Positions 1 through 9,221 are shown, numbered from the stretch's first letter. The stretch: DNA of 64,000 nucleotides from Caproicibacter sp002399225 (GCA_036756705.1 DAIOKN010000009.1:19785-83784), one strand, 5' to 3'. Program-made: numbers and translations. The notes: generated by a model not told the origin, from the letters alone.

Positions 1-1208
1 GGATGATCGCGGCCGGCACCGCCGCTCAAAGAGGTCTGCGGGTTTGCCTGCTTGAAAAAAATATAAAGCCAGGCAGAAAGTTGGGAATCACAGGCAAGGG
101 GCGGTGCAATTTGACAAACGACTGCACCGTGCAGGATTTTATCGCTTCCGTAGTGACAAACGGGCGGTTCCTCTTCGGCGCGGCTTCCCGCTTTTCTCCG
201 CATGACGTGATGCGGTTTTTTGAAGGACTTGGACTGCCGCTGAAAACAGAACGCGGAAACCGGGTGTTCCCGCAGTCGGATCATGCGGCGGACGTTGTCG
301 CTGCGCTGGCAAAGTTTGTAAAGTCATCGGGAGTTACACTGCGGACGGGATCTCCTGCGGAACGGCTTTTGCTGGCCGGCGGGCATGTCTGCGGGGCGGA
401 ACTGAAAAGCGGTGAAAAGATTCAGGCTGAAAACGTAATCGTCTGTTGCGGGGGCAGGTCTTACCCCGCGACAGGCTCTACTGGCGACGGATATCGTCTG
501 GCAAAGCAGGCAGGCCATCGCATAATGCCGCTGCAGCCGTCTCTGGTGCCTCTGGTGGCCCGTGAAAGGGACTGCGCGGATATGATGGGCCTCTCGCTGA
601 AAAATGTCTCCATCCGCGTTGTGGACACCGAAAACGGCAAGATCATTTACAAAGCGTTCGGGGAACTCCTTTTTACACATTTTGGTCTGTCCGGACCAGT
701 CATTCTCAGTGCAAGCGCCCAGATGCGCCATATGGCGCCCGGCCGGTACCGGGTGGAGATCGATTTAAAGCCGGCTCTCAGCCCTGAAAAGCTGGACGCC
801 CGCCTGCTGCGGGAATTTGGGGCAAACCAAAACCGGGATTTTCAAAATTCCCTCTCCGCGCTTTTGCCGAAAGCTATGATTCCGGTCGCGGTGCGCAGAT
901 CCGGGATCCTTCCTCACCTGAAGTGCAACCTGATTACCCGGGAAATGCGCCAGAAATTTGCAGCCCTGCTGAAATCGTTTTCCGTCACGATTGAGGCGTT
1001 TCGCCCCATGGAAGAAGCAATTGTTACCTCGGGCGGAGTATCCGTGCATGAAATCGACCCGAAAACCATGCAGTCACGGCTTGTAAAGGGGCTGTACTTT
1101 GCAGGAGAAGTTCTGGATGTGGACGCTTACACGGGCGGATATAATCTTCAGATTGCTTTTTCCACCGGCCGGCTGGCCGGAAATTCTGTTGGAAAGCAGG
1201 AAAATTGA
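1..1208 (+). CDS. NAD(P)/FAD-dependent oxidoreductase, HI0933/YhiN (BaiN-like) family, 5' end outside window
   Basis: Flavoprotein of the HI0933-like family; the physiological substrate of most members is unknown. The first visible methionine (base 3) sits inside the FAD-binding Rossmann fold: family members normally begin about 15 residues earlier with a GGGAAG-type dinucleotide loop, and here only the following helix (MIAAGTAAQRG) is present, so the gene is truncated by the window edge. Family signatures are clear: GITGKGRCNLTN near residue 30, GGRSYPATGSTGDGY in the middle, and the C-terminal FAGEVLDVDAYTGGYNLQ segment that contacts FAD. The stop codon is one base before the cmk start, so the two genes are probably co-transcribed. 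Family assignment is firm, function is not. Confidence 0.88.
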   Translation, partial: MIAAGTAAQRGLRVCLLEKNIKPGRKLGITGKGRCNLTNDCTVQDFIASVVTNGRFLFGAASRFSPHDVMRFFEGLGLPLKTERGNRVFPQSDHAADVVAALAKFVKSSGVTLRTGSPAERLLLAGGHVCGAELKSGEKIQAENVIVCCGGRSYPATGSTGDGYRLAKQAGHRIMPLQPSLVPLVARERDCADMMGLSLKNVSIRVVDTENGKIIYKAFGELLFTHFGLSGPVILSASAQMRHMAPGRYRVEIDLKPALSPEKLDARLLREFGANQNRDFQNSLSALLPKAMIPVAVRRSGILPHLKCNLITREMRQKFAALLKSFSVTIEAFRPMEEAIVTSGGVSVHEIDPKTMQSRLVKGLYFAGEVLDVDAYTGGYNLQIAFSTGRLAGNSVGKQEN

Positions 1209-1209
1209 C

Positions 1210-1893
1210 ATGATTGCAGTTGCAATTGACGGGCCGGCCGGTGCCGGAAAAAGTACGGTTGCCAAGCAGGCGGCGAAAGCTGTCGGCTTTATTTATGTGG
1301 ACACCGGGGCCCTTTACCGCGCCGTTGGCCTTTATATGCTGCAAAAGGGAATCAATCTTTCCGATCCAGGGGCCGTTTGTGCGGAACTTTCCAATGTTAC
1401 GGTCTCCCTGGCCTTTCAAAAGGGAGAACAGAAAGTGCTGCTCAGCAGCAAGGACGTGACTTCGTCCATCCGGTCGGAAGAGGTTTCTAATGCAGCTTCT
1501 GTAGTTTCCGCCATTCCGGAGGTGCGGCGTTTCCTTTTTTCCATGCAGAGGGAAATTGCCGCAAAGCAGAACGTAGTGATGGACGGCAGGGACATCGGCA
1601 CGGTCGTTCTTCCGAACGCCCAGGTGAAAATTTTCATGACTGCTTCCCAGGAAGAACGGGCAAAAAGGAGATACAAAGAGTTGCGGCAAAAGGGAAAAGC
1701 ATCGGAATACTCCGATGTCTTAAAGGATATGATCCGGCGGGACTCTCAGGATGCGCACCGCACAGTTGCTCCCATGGTACCCGCAAAGGACTCCATCCTT
1801 CTCGATACGACCGGATACACCCTGGAGCAATCCGTTGGGCGGGTTGTAGAAATGATACAGTCTTATCTGAAAAATTCGAAGGGAAATCGGTGA
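1210..1893 (+). CDS. cmk: Cytidylate kinase
   Basis: Phosphorylates CMP and dCMP with ATP in pyrimidine nucleotide metabolism. The 227-residue product has the usual length. A P-loop (GPAGAGKST) lies at residues 8-16, followed by YVDTGALYRA, the MDGRDIGTVVLPNA segment and the LID-like RRDSQDAHR region. An in-frame start at 1099 is possible but would overlap the preceding flavoprotein and add sequence upstream of the P-loop, so ATG at 1210, one base after the preceding stop, is preferred. Gene order cmk-plsC-ispH/rpsA is a common Clostridia arrangement. Confidence 0.97.
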   Translation: MIAVAIDGPAGAGKSTVAKQAAKAVGFIYVDTGALYRAVGLYMLQKGINLSDPGAVCAELSNVTVSLAFQKGEQKVLLSSKDVTSSIRSEEVSNAASVVSAIPEVRRFLFSMQREIAAKQNVVMDGRDIGTVVLPNAQVKIFMTASQEERAKRRYKELRQKGKASEYSDVLKDMIRRDSQDAHRTVAPMVPAKDSILLDTTGYTLEQSVGRVVEMIQSYLKNSKGNR

Positions 1894-1897
1894 AATT

Positions 1898-2539
1898 ATG
1901 AAGCGCACTCCACTCTATATCTTTGCAAGAACCTTTTTACCTTGGTTCTTTCGGACCGTTATGCCCATACGGGTCAGAGGCATCGAAAATCTGCCCAAAA
2001 ACAGCAGAACAATCCTCTGCTGTAACCATATGAGCATGTCGGATCCCCTTCGGGTGGCTTATAGTCAAAAACAGCAAATCTATTTCATGGCCAAAAAAGA
2101 ATTATTCCACAATAAACTGATTTCGGTTGTGATCTCCGGGCTGGGCGCTTTTCCGGTTTCAAGAGGAAAGGGAGACAAAACAGCCATTTACAGAGCAAAA
2201 GATATTTTGAATCAAGGGGGAATTTTGGGAATCTTTATTGAAGGGACCCGATCCAAAGATGGAAATTTCCTCCGCCCAAAATCCGGAGCCGTCATGCTGG
2301 CGCACCTTTGCCATGCTCCGGTTGTCCCCTGCTGTATCACGCCAAAGAAGGGCAGGCTCCCGCGGCTGTTCCATGCGTGCTATGTTTCATATGGCGCCCC
2401 AATTTCAGAAGAAGAACTCGGAATTCAGAACGGAACACCTTCGGAATACCGAAAAGCCAGCCTGCTGGTCATGCAGCGCATTGCACGGCTTCGGGAGGAA
2501 GACCTCGGTTCTTCTGTGTGCCAAGCTGCAGCAAAATAA
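1898..2539 (+). CDS. plsC: 1-acyl-sn-glycerol-3-phosphate acyltransferase
   Basis: Adds the second acyl chain to lysophosphatidic acid to make phosphatidic acid, at the inner face of the membrane. The 213-residue protein carries the acyltransferase block I motif NHMSMSD (His44, Asp49) and block III FIEGTRSKDG, both needed by the PlsC/LPLAT family. The hydrophobic, basic N-terminus (about residues 5-25) fits membrane association. It begins four bases after the cmk stop and is followed by ispH-rpsA 48 bases on, so it belongs to the same operon. Confidence 0.93.
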   Translation: MKRTPLYIFARTFLPWFFRTVMPIRVRGIENLPKNSRTILCCNHMSMSDPLRVAYSQKQQIYFMAKKELFHNKLISVVISGLGAFPVSRGKGDKTAIYRAKDILNQGGILGIFIEGTRSKDGNFLRPKSGAVMLAHLCHAPVVPCCITPKKGRLPRLFHACYVSYGAPISEEELGIQNGTPSEYRKASLLVMQRIARLREEDLGSSVCQAAAK

Positions 2540-2587
2540 TCGGGAGCTATTTTTTTCCTTTTTCGGCTTGTTGCTAGAGGTGAAGTT

Positions 2588-4585
2588 ATGAAAATTATTG
2601 TTGCAAAATCAGCCGGGTTCTGCTTTGGGGTCAACCGTGCGGTTCAAATGGTAGACCGGCTGCTGGAAGAGGGGAAAAAAGTCTGCACCCTGGGGCCGAT
2701 TATTCATAATCCTCAGACCCTGCGGAATTTCCAGCAGCGCGGCGTAAAGATTGTCAGTCTCCCTGCCGAAGTCCCGGCCGGAGCAACTTTGGTGATCCGC
2801 TCCCACGGAGTTGCCGAAAACCTGCTTCAGGAGATTGGAGCCCGGAAAATCACTTGCTGCAATGCCACTTGTCCATTTGTTCAAAAAATACAAAAGATCG
2901 TGTTGAAAGAATCAAAAAAGGGAAAAACAATTCTGATTGCAGGGGACGCTTCCCACCCGGAAGTCAAAGGGATCGTCGGCCATTGCCACAGCCGTTGTTT
3001 GGTGTTTAAAGATGCTGATGAGCTGCGGAAAATTTTGGCGGATGTCCTGCTTGACCCGGAAGAACCTGTTTGTGCCGTATCGCAGACAACATTTCGTGTA
3101 GGGGAATGGAAAATTTGTTCGGAAATCATCAAAAAGGTATATACAAATGCCTCAGTTTTTGATACAATATGTAATGCAACTGCGATACGTCAGTCCGAAG
3201 CGGCTGAATTGTCGCAGAAGTGTGATGCAATGGTCGTAATCGGAGGAAAACAGAGTTCCAATACCGCCAAACTTTTTGAATTGTGCAAAAAGAATTGTGT
3301 CACTTATCTTGTCGAATCTGCAGATGAGCTTCCGCTGTCGGCCTTTTGCCGAGCCAGGTGTATTGGCATTACTGCGGGCGCGTCTACGCCGGCAAGCATT
3401 ATAAAGGAGGTACTTGATACCATGTCAGAAATCAACCAGGGAGCCGATCCCAAAGAAAATAATACCGAGGGAAGCTTTGAGGAAATGCTCGAAGAGTCTC
3501 TTAAATCTTTAAATACAGATGAAAAGGTGCACGGAGTTGTTGTGGGAGTAACTCCCAGCGAAGTTCTGGTGGATGTGGGAAGAAAACAAGCGGGATATAT
3601 CCCTGCCGCCGAACTTTCGGCTGATCCGAACGCGAAACCGGAAGACCTGGTCAAAGTGGGGGATGAGATGGATCTGCTCATCATGCGCACAAATGATCAG
3701 GAAGGGACCATCATGCTTTCCAAAAAGCGCTTGGATGCCACAAAAGGATGGGAAAAAATCGTTGCTGCAGAAGAAGATCAGTCTGTCCTTGAAGGTGTGG
3801 TTTCTGAGATTATTAAAGGCGGCGTGATCGCCGTAACAAACGGCGTACGCATCTTTATCCCCGCTTCCCAGGCAACGGCGTCCCGCAACGATCCGATTGA
3901 AGATCTTCTTAAAAAAGATGTAAAATTCCGAATTATCGAAGTGAACCGCAATCGCAAGCGCGCAGTTGGTTCCATCCGTTCAGTCTTAAAAGATGAGCGG
4001 AAGGCTCTGGCCGAAAAATTCTGGGAGACTGCGGAAGTCGGCAAAGTCTACACGGGTGTTGTGAAATCGCTTACCTCTTACGGCGCATTCGTCGATCTGG
4101 GCGGAATTGACGGTATGATTCATATTTCCGAACTTTCGTGGACCAGGATCAAGCATCCTTCGGAAGTAGTCAACATCGGAGACACCGTAACGGTTTACAT
4201 TAAAGGTTTGGACAGAGAAAAGGGAAAGATTTCCCTTGGATACAAGAAGCCGGAAGATAATCCGTGGGAGATTTTGAAGCGTGAATATCCGGTCGGCAAC
4301 GTTGTCGAAGTGAAAATTGTCGGGATGACTTCTTTTGGGGCTTTTGCCCAGGTAATTCCGGGGATTGACGGTCTGATTCACATCTCTCAGATTGCCGATC
4401 ATCGGATTGAAAAACCTCAGGATGTTTTAAAGATGAATCAGGTTGTCAAAGTAAAAATCACCGATATTGATTTTGACAGACACCGTGTCAGCCTTTCGAT
4501 CCGCGCTTTGCTGGAAGAGGAAGCAGAGAAGGAAAGTTCTGCGGAATCGAATGAAAACGGAACAGACGAAAAAACATCTGAATAA
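2588..4585 (+). CDS. ispH: 4-hydroxy-3-methylbut-2-enyl diphosphate reductase fused to ribosomal protein S1
   Basis: A 665-residue bifunctional protein. Residues 1-280 are IspH, the last enzyme of the MEP isoprenoid pathway, with the three [4Fe-4S] ligands Cys12 (GFCFGVNRAV), Cys95 (NATCPFVQ) and Cys195 (FDTICNATAIRQ). From about residue 312 there are four S1/OB-fold RNA-binding repeats, the third and fourth being the most typical (TGVVKSLTSYGAFVDLGG and KIVGMTSFGAFAQV), and an acidic tail. This IspH-S1 fusion is known from many Clostridia, where it is thought to stand in for rpsA. There is no stop codon or internal frame break at the junction. A terminator follows at 4610. Confidence 0.96.
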   Translation: MKIIVAKSAGFCFGVNRAVQMVDRLLEEGKKVCTLGPIIHNPQTLRNFQQRGVKIVSLPAEVPAGATLVIRSHGVAENLLQEIGARKITCCNATCPFVQKIQKIVLKESKKGKTILIAGDASHPEVKGIVGHCHSRCLVFKDADELRKILADVLLDPEEPVCAVSQTTFRVGEWKICSEIIKKVYTNASVFDTICNATAIRQSEAAELSQKCDAMVVIGGKQSSNTAKLFELCKKNCVTYLVESADELPLSAFCRARCIGITAGASTPASIIKEVLDTMSEINQGADPKENNTEGSFEEMLEESLKSLNTDEKVHGVVVGVTPSEVLVDVGRKQAGYIPAAELSADPNAKPEDLVKVGDEMDLLIMRTNDQEGTIMLSKKRLDATKGWEKIVAAEEDQSVLEGVVSEIIKGGVIAVTNGVRIFIPASQATASRNDPIEDLLKKDVKFRIIEVNRNRKRAVGSIRSVLKDERKALAEKFWETAEVGKVYTGVVKSLTSYGAFVDLGGIDGMIHISELSWTRIKHPSEVVNIGDTVTVYIKGLDREKGKISLGYKKPEDNPWEILKREYPVGNVVEVKIVGMTSFGAFAQVIPGIDGLIHISQIADHRIEKPQDVLKMNQVVKVKITDIDFDRHRVSLSIRALLEEEAEKESSAESNENGTDEKTSE

Positions 4586-4609
4586 GAAAATTTCCCTGGT
4601 TTGATTCGG

Positions 4610-4650
4610 CAGGCACAAAGATTCGAAAGTTTCTTTGTGCCTGTTTTATT
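4610..4650 (+). terminator. Rho-independent terminator after ispH-rpsA
   Basis: Perfect 11-bp stem (CAGGCACAAAG at 4610-4620 with CTTTGTGCCTG at 4633-4643), a 12-base loop and a TTTTATT tail. It ends the cmk-plsC-ispH/rpsA unit. Confidence 0.85.
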
Positions 4651-4707
4651 CACATTATGGTTTCTCCCTGTGTATTATGGAATAATACCATTTGGGAGGT
4701 GCGTCCG

Positions 4708-5337
4708 ATGAGGCGCAGGAACCGGAATCCAATGCCTGTCCGCGGAAAACTGTTCCTTCTCATAATCGTCTTCATTGCGTTTATACTAGTTTTCAACAGT
4801 CAGATTCGCCCGGTGATCGGCTCCATTTCGGCGAACGAAGCTAAAATCCAGTCGATTAACACCATTAACAACGCGGTAATGGAAGAACTGAACCGGGAAA
4901 ACATTTCCTACGATGATCTGATCACCGTTGAACGCGGCAATGACGGCAATGTTTTAGCTGTCACCACCAATATGGTCAAAATGAATGAACTCAAAGCAAA
5001 AATCATCTCAGACATTCAGGGTAAATTAAATAATGATACATATTCGACCGTCTGGGTTCCTCTTGGTACTTTGATCGGCGGCGACTTTTTTCACGGGAAA
5101 GGTCCCAATATTGCGCTGAAAGCTTCACTTTCCGGCGATGTGACCGCCGAATTCAACAGCACGCTGACTTCGGCCGGAATCAACCAGACGAAACATCAAA
5201 TTTACCTGGATGTTTCCACAAGCATTTATTCTTTTTTACCCGGATTTGATACCACAACGGATGTCAAAACAAATATTCTGGTCGCTGAAACAGTCATCGT
5301 TGGCTCCGTGCCGCAGGTGGTTGCCAATTGGGACTAA
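4708..5337 (+). CDS. yunB: Sporulation protein YunB
   Basis: A 209-residue protein matching the YunB family, which is expressed in the mother cell in Bacillus and needed for normal spore formation; its biochemical role is unknown. After a basic N-terminus there is one membrane segment at about residues 14-32, then an extracytoplasmic domain containing a VPLGTLIGGDFFHGKGP block and TTDVKTNILVAETVIVG near the C-terminus. The start at 4708 is chosen over 4657 because GGGAGGT lies seven bases upstream of it. It stands alone between a terminator and ligA. Confidence 0.86.
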   Translation: MRRRNRNPMPVRGKLFLLIIVFIAFILVFNSQIRPVIGSISANEAKIQSINTINNAVMEELNRENISYDDLITVERGNDGNVLAVTTNMVKMNELKAKIISDIQGKLNNDTYSTVWVPLGTLIGGDFFHGKGPNIALKASLSGDVTAEFNSTLTSAGINQTKHQIYLDVSTSIYSFLPGFDTTTDVKTNILVAETVIVGSVPQVVANWD

Positions 5338-5367
5338 AGCGCCGGGATTGGACAGGAGGAGGAAAAA

Positions 5368-7350
5368 ATGAATTTCGAAGAAGCCCGTAAGCTTTCCCAG
5401 CAGCTTGCGGAGCAAATTCGCTATCACAATCGAAAGTATTATGTGGAAGATTCTCCCGAAATCGACGACTTTGAGTATGACAAACTCTATCGGCGCCTGG
5501 AAGAGCTGGAAACGGAATTTCCGGAGCTGGTAACACCGGATTCCCCCACTCAAAAGGTCGGGGGGGAAGCACTCAATAAATTTACTCCTGTGGTTCATGC
5601 CGTCCCGATGGAAAGCCTGCACGATTCTTTTTCCGAAGAAGAGATGTTGGAATTCGGACGCAGAGTGCGGGAAGCCGTGGAAGAGCCCACCTATGTGGTT
5701 GAACCAAAATTCGACGGGCTGTCAGTATCTGCCGAGTACCGGGACGGAATCTTTGTGCGCGGTTCCACACGCGGCGACGGAGCGGTGGGGGAAGATATCA
5801 CCGAAAATCTCCGGACCATTCGCAGCCTTCCGAAAAAGCTGAAAGAACCCCTTCCGTTTCTTGAAGTACGGGGAGAAGTTTACATGTCGCACCGCGTTTT
5901 TTTTCAGCTTTCCGCACAGCAGGAGCTGGAGGGCGAGAAACCTTTTAAAAATCCTCGAAACGCCGCAGCCGGCTCCCTTCGGCAGAAAAACGCGCGCATC
6001 ACCGCTGCCCGCAAGCTTGACATTTTCATCTTCAATGTACAGCAGGTCACGGGGGCCGAACTGCACGGCCATAGGGAATCGCTGGATTTCTTAAAAGGAC
6101 TTGGGTTTCCCGTGCCACCGTTTTACCCTGCTTGCCGCACGATGGAACAAGTTCTGAAAGAGGTCAGACGCATCGGCGAACTGCGCGGAACGCTGGATTA
6201 CTCCATTGACGGCGCAGTGGTGAAGGTCGATTCTTTTTCTCAGAGACAGATGCTGGGCAGCACCGCGAAATTTCCGCGCTGGGCAGAGGCTTTCAAGTAT
6301 CCTCCGGAAGAAAAGCAGACAAAACTTTTAACGATCGAAGTGAATGTCGGGCGCACGGGTGCGCTGACGCCGATTGGAATTTTTGAGCCTGTGGAGCTGG
6401 CCGGAACAACGGTCAGCCGGGCAACACTGCACAATCAGGATTTTATCGAGGAAAAAGATATCCGGGCCGGGGACACCGTCGTGCTGCGCAAAGCGGGAGA
6501 AATCATCCCGGAGTTGGTCCGGGTCGTTGCTCACGCGGAAAATTCCGAACCCTTTCGGATGCCTGTGGTCTGCCCATCCTGCGGAGCGCCGGTAACTCGC
6601 GAGGAGGGAGAATCCGCAACCCGCTGCACCAATCCGGAATGTCCGGCACAGCTTCTCCGGCATTTAATCCATTTTTGCAGCCGCGACGCGATGGATATCG
6701 ACGGCATGGGACCGGCCGTTTTGGAACAAATGGTTCATGAAAATCTGGTTTCTTCTCCCGCCGACCTTTATTTTCTGACGCGGAAACAGATTCTCGGGCT
6801 GGAACGCAAAGGAGAAAAATCGGCGGATAATTTGATGGCGGCAATGGAACATTCCAAACAAAATGATCTATATCGATTGCTTTTTGCGCTTGGTATTCCC
6901 CATGTGGGGCAGAAGGCCGCAAAATTGATCTCTTTGCGGTTTGGCACCGTTGAAGGGGTTTTTCGCGCGAGCGAAGAAGAGCTCGCTTCGGTTGACGGAA
7001 TTGGAGAAATCATCGCGCACAGCATCCGCCAGTTTTTTGATTTGCCAAACACGGCGCATCTGATCGGCCGTCTGAGAAATGCTGGAGTAAATCTGTCCTG
7101 CCTGACATCTCTGGCCGACAACCGCTTTCAGGGAAAGACCTTCGTTTTAACCGGTACCCTGCCGAGCCTGACCCGCTCACAGGCAATGGAACTGATTGAG
7201 AAGCACGGAGGGAAGGTCAGCGGCAGCGTATCAAAAAAGACCGACTATGTCGTGGCCGGAGAAGATGCCGGCAGCAAACTAGCCAAAGCGAATCAGCTCG
7301 GAATCTCGGTGCTCTCGGAGCGCGAACTGGAAAAAATGCTGACCACCTGA
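5368..7350 (+). CDS. ligA: NAD-dependent DNA ligase
   Basis: Seals nicks using NAD+ in replication and repair. The 660-residue protein has the full bacterial LigA order: Ia domain, adenylation domain with catalytic Lys114 in EPKFDG, an OB fold with GRTGALTPIGIFEPV, a four-cysteine zinc finger (CPSCG, later CTNPEC), helix-hairpin-helix repeats and a C-terminal BRCT domain (about residues 585-660, GKTFVLTGTLPSLTR). A strong GGAGGAGG ribosome-binding site precedes the ATG. It starts 30 bases after yunB. Confidence 0.98.
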   Translation: MNFEEARKLSQQLAEQIRYHNRKYYVEDSPEIDDFEYDKLYRRLEELETEFPELVTPDSPTQKVGGEALNKFTPVVHAVPMESLHDSFSEEEMLEFGRRVREAVEEPTYVVEPKFDGLSVSAEYRDGIFVRGSTRGDGAVGEDITENLRTIRSLPKKLKEPLPFLEVRGEVYMSHRVFFQLSAQQELEGEKPFKNPRNAAAGSLRQKNARITAARKLDIFIFNVQQVTGAELHGHRESLDFLKGLGFPVPPFYPACRTMEQVLKEVRRIGELRGTLDYSIDGAVVKVDSFSQRQMLGSTAKFPRWAEAFKYPPEEKQTKLLTIEVNVGRTGALTPIGIFEPVELAGTTVSRATLHNQDFIEEKDIRAGDTVVLRKAGEIIPELVRVVAHAENSEPFRMPVVCPSCGAPVTREEGESATRCTNPECPAQLLRHLIHFCSRDAMDIDGMGPAVLEQMVHENLVSSPADLYFLTRKQILGLERKGEKSADNLMAAMEHSKQNDLYRLLFALGIPHVGQKAAKLISLRFGTVEGVFRASEEELASVDGIGEIIAHSIRQFFDLPNTAHLIGRLRNAGVNLSCLTSLADNRFQGKTFVLTGTLPSLTRSQAMELIEKHGGKVSGSVSKKTDYVVAGEDAGSKLAKANQLGISVLSERELEKMLTT

Positions 7351-7402
7351 ACTAGTTTATGTTCTGCGTTGCTTTTTCAAGCTTTGCCGATCAAATCAGA
7401 GG

Positions 7403-7462
7403 GAAGGAAGATCCCCCGGTTCCCCATTTGGGTACCGGGGGATCTTCCTTCTGTTCAGGTTT
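7403..7462 (+). terminator. Long hairpin after ligA, probable terminator
   Basis: Perfect 18-bp inverted repeat (7403-7420 with 7434-7451) whose loop contains a further CCCC/GGG pairing. The T-run (7460-7464) is separated from the stem by a few bases, so it may work as a terminator or as a 3'-end stabiliser. Confidence 0.6.
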
Positions 7463-7477
7463 TTCTCTCTGTCCCTC

Positions 7478-7507
7478 AGCCTTCCTGTCGGAAGGCTTTA
7501 TTTTTTT
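7478..7507 (+). terminator. Rho-independent terminator upstream of spoIIIA operon
   Basis: Stem AGCCTTCC (7478-7485), loop TGTC, GGAAGGCT (7490-7497), then TTATTTTTTT. With the hairpin at 7403 it insulates the spoIIIA operon from ligA read-through. Confidence 0.85.
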
Positions 7508-7562
7508 GTTCTAACCACCCCCCTTTGTCCATATTTATTGGATGAAGGGAGAGGACAAGGCA

Positions 7563-8582
7563 ATGAACCAAGAAAAGGACGAGCGGTTTGACTCTGCTGC
7601 TAAATGTATCTGCGACAGAATTGAAAAAGCCCTCGACTGTCTTCCAGGAGATGTAAAAAGACATGCGCAGGAAATCCGGTTGCGGGTCAACCGGCCAGTT
7701 TGCATTTGCTGTTCAGAGGGAACTTATTTTCTCAGTCCGGAGGGGAGAATCCACTGCAGGCCGGTTCCCGGGCTGCTGACGGCAGAACCAAAGGATATGG
7801 AAGAAAGCTTTCGAAATTTATGCAGTTACTCCATTTACAGCCATGAAAATGAAATCAGAAATGGCTATATTACTCTGAGCGGAGGGCACAGGGCGGGAAT
7901 TTGCGGCACCGCGGTGCTTCAGTCGGAATCAATCGGCTCCGTCCGAAACGTTTCTTCCATCAACCTGAGAATTGCACGGGAAATTACTGGCGCAGCCGAT
8001 AGACTTCTGGAACGGCTGGGCAACCAACTGTCGGAAGGGCTGCTGCTTGCAGGAGCTCCTTCCAGTGGCAAAACGACCATTCTGCGCGACCTTGCTCGGC
8101 AACTTGCATGTGGGGTGCGCGGCAACCTGAAAAAAGTAGCCGTCATTGACGAACGCGGTGAAATTGCCGGAACTTACATGGGAATCCCGCAGAATGATGT
8201 CGGGTGCTGCTGTGACGTTCTCGACGGATACCCGAAAGCCGCCGGAATTCTGATCGCCGTGCGCACTCTTTCACCGGAAGTGATTCTTTGCGATGAAATC
8301 GGCTCCGAAGAAGAGACAAGAGCCGTGGAACAGGGACTAAATACCGGCGTTATCTTTATCGCGAGCATTCATGCGGGTTCCGTTCGGGACCTGATGAGAC
8401 GAAAACAGGCCCGAAGGCTTTTACAAGCCGGTGCCTTTGGAAACGTTGCTCTTTTGGATGCGGCACATGGGCCGGGAAAAATTGCAGGAATTTACAAAGC
8501 GGGTGATTTGCTTGCTGAAACTGATGGGGGCGCTGTTGCTGATTCTGGCAGGAACGCTAGGAGGGGTTATGGAATCGCGTAA
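7563..8582 (+). CDS. spoIIIAA: Stage III sporulation protein AA, ATPase
   Basis: A 339-residue secretion-type ATPase that powers or assembles the SpoIIIA-SpoIIQ feeding-tube channel between mother cell and forespore. It has a Walker A motif GAPSSGKTT, a following VIDERGEIAGTYMG segment and a Walker B-like VILCDEIGSEEE. ATG 7563 is chosen over ATG 7542 because AGGGAGAGG sits eight bases before it. The C-terminus runs 71 bases into the proposed spoIIIAB start, beyond the usual end of the family, so the last 20 or so residues may be unconserved. First gene of the eight-gene spoIIIA operon. Confidence 0.95.
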   Translation: MNQEKDERFDSAAKCICDRIEKALDCLPGDVKRHAQEIRLRVNRPVCICCSEGTYFLSPEGRIHCRPVPGLLTAEPKDMEESFRNLCSYSIYSHENEIRNGYITLSGGHRAGICGTAVLQSESIGSVRNVSSINLRIAREITGAADRLLERLGNQLSEGLLLAGAPSSGKTTILRDLARQLACGVRGNLKKVAVIDERGEIAGTYMGIPQNDVGCCCDVLDGYPKAAGILIAVRTLSPEVILCDEIGSEEETRAVEQGLNTGVIFIASIHAGSVRDLMRRKQARRLLQAGAFGNVALLDAAHGPGKIAGIYKAGDLLAETDGGAVADSGRNARRGYGIA

Positions 8583-9009
8583 GCTTTCCGCCAGGGTGGA
8601 AAGCCTCGAATCGTTTTTAAGGTTTCTTTCCGCTGCAAAGACGGAAGTCCGCTATTCGGCCGTGCCGGTGACTCAGGTGATTGAGAGACACAAGACCGGC
8701 CTGCGTTTTCTTCATGACTGCGTCGAGCGCTGCAGCCAAGGAGAAAACTTTAATGCCGCATGGAAAGACGCGGTTTCCGGCAGTGCAAAATACGATGGGT
8801 TTGGCCTGCATGACATGGAACTGCTTCTTTCATTTGGAGAAGGATTTGGGGCAAGCGATACGGATGGCCAGATGTCTCATTTGGAACTGTATTCCGGATT
8901 GTTTGGCACAAATTTGAAATCGGCTCGGGATGACCGGAACCGGAAATCAAAATTATATCTGATGCTCGGCATTTTCGCCGGTTTATCTACGGCGCTTCTG
9001 CTGTGCTGA
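8512..9009 (+). CDS. spoIIIAB: Stage III sporulation protein AB
   Basis: A 165-residue membrane protein with a type II secretion GspF-like fold, a component of the SpoIIIA channel complex. It has an N-terminal hydrophobic segment (MLKLMGALLLILAG) and a C-terminal one (LMLGIFAGLSTALLL). The start is uncertain. TTG 8512 gives the usual N-terminus and has GGTGAT four bases upstream; GTG 8503 is the alternative. Either start overlaps the end of spoIIIAA, which suggests translational coupling. Confidence 0.88.
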   Translation: MLKLMGALLLILAGTLGGVMESRKLSARVESLESFLRFLSAAKTEVRYSAVPVTQVIERHKTGLRFLHDCVERCSQGENFNAAWKDAVSGSAKYDGFGLHDMELLLSFGEGFGASDTDGQMSHLELYSGLFGTNLKSARDDRNRKSKLYLMLGIFAGLSTALLLC

Positions 9010-9025
9010 AATCGGAGGAAGAAAA

Positions 9026-9220
9026 ATGAATGTGGATTTAATTTTTAAAATTGCGGCGATCGGGATCATTGTCGCGGTTTTGGAACAGCTGCTGGAACGC
9101 TCCGGGCGGCAGGAACAGGCGATGATGACCACCCTTGCAGGCTTGATTGTGGTTTTGATGATGCTCATCCAGCAGATCAGCACCCTGTTCAAGACAATTA
9201 AATCCATATTTGGTTTGTGA
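9026..9220 (+). CDS. spoIIIAC: Stage III sporulation protein AC
   Basis: A 64-residue protein of two transmembrane helices (about residues 5-20 and 33-52) with the family sequence IIVAVLEQLLERSGRQEQAMM. It is part of the SpoIIIA channel; length and hydrophobicity pattern fit SpoIIIAC throughout the Firmicutes. The start has AATCGGAGGAAG upstream. Its stop is one base before the spoIIIAD start. Confidence 0.95.
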   Translation: MNVDLIFKIAAIGIIVAVLEQLLERSGRQEQAMMTTLAGLIVVLMMLIQQISTLFKTIKSIFGL

Positions 9221-9221
9221 A

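Noticed and set aside
7403..7507. Two tandem hairpins considered as a riboswitch upstream of spoIIIAA
   Set aside because: They are simple stem-loops with T-runs and no conserved aptamer core; terminators explain them.
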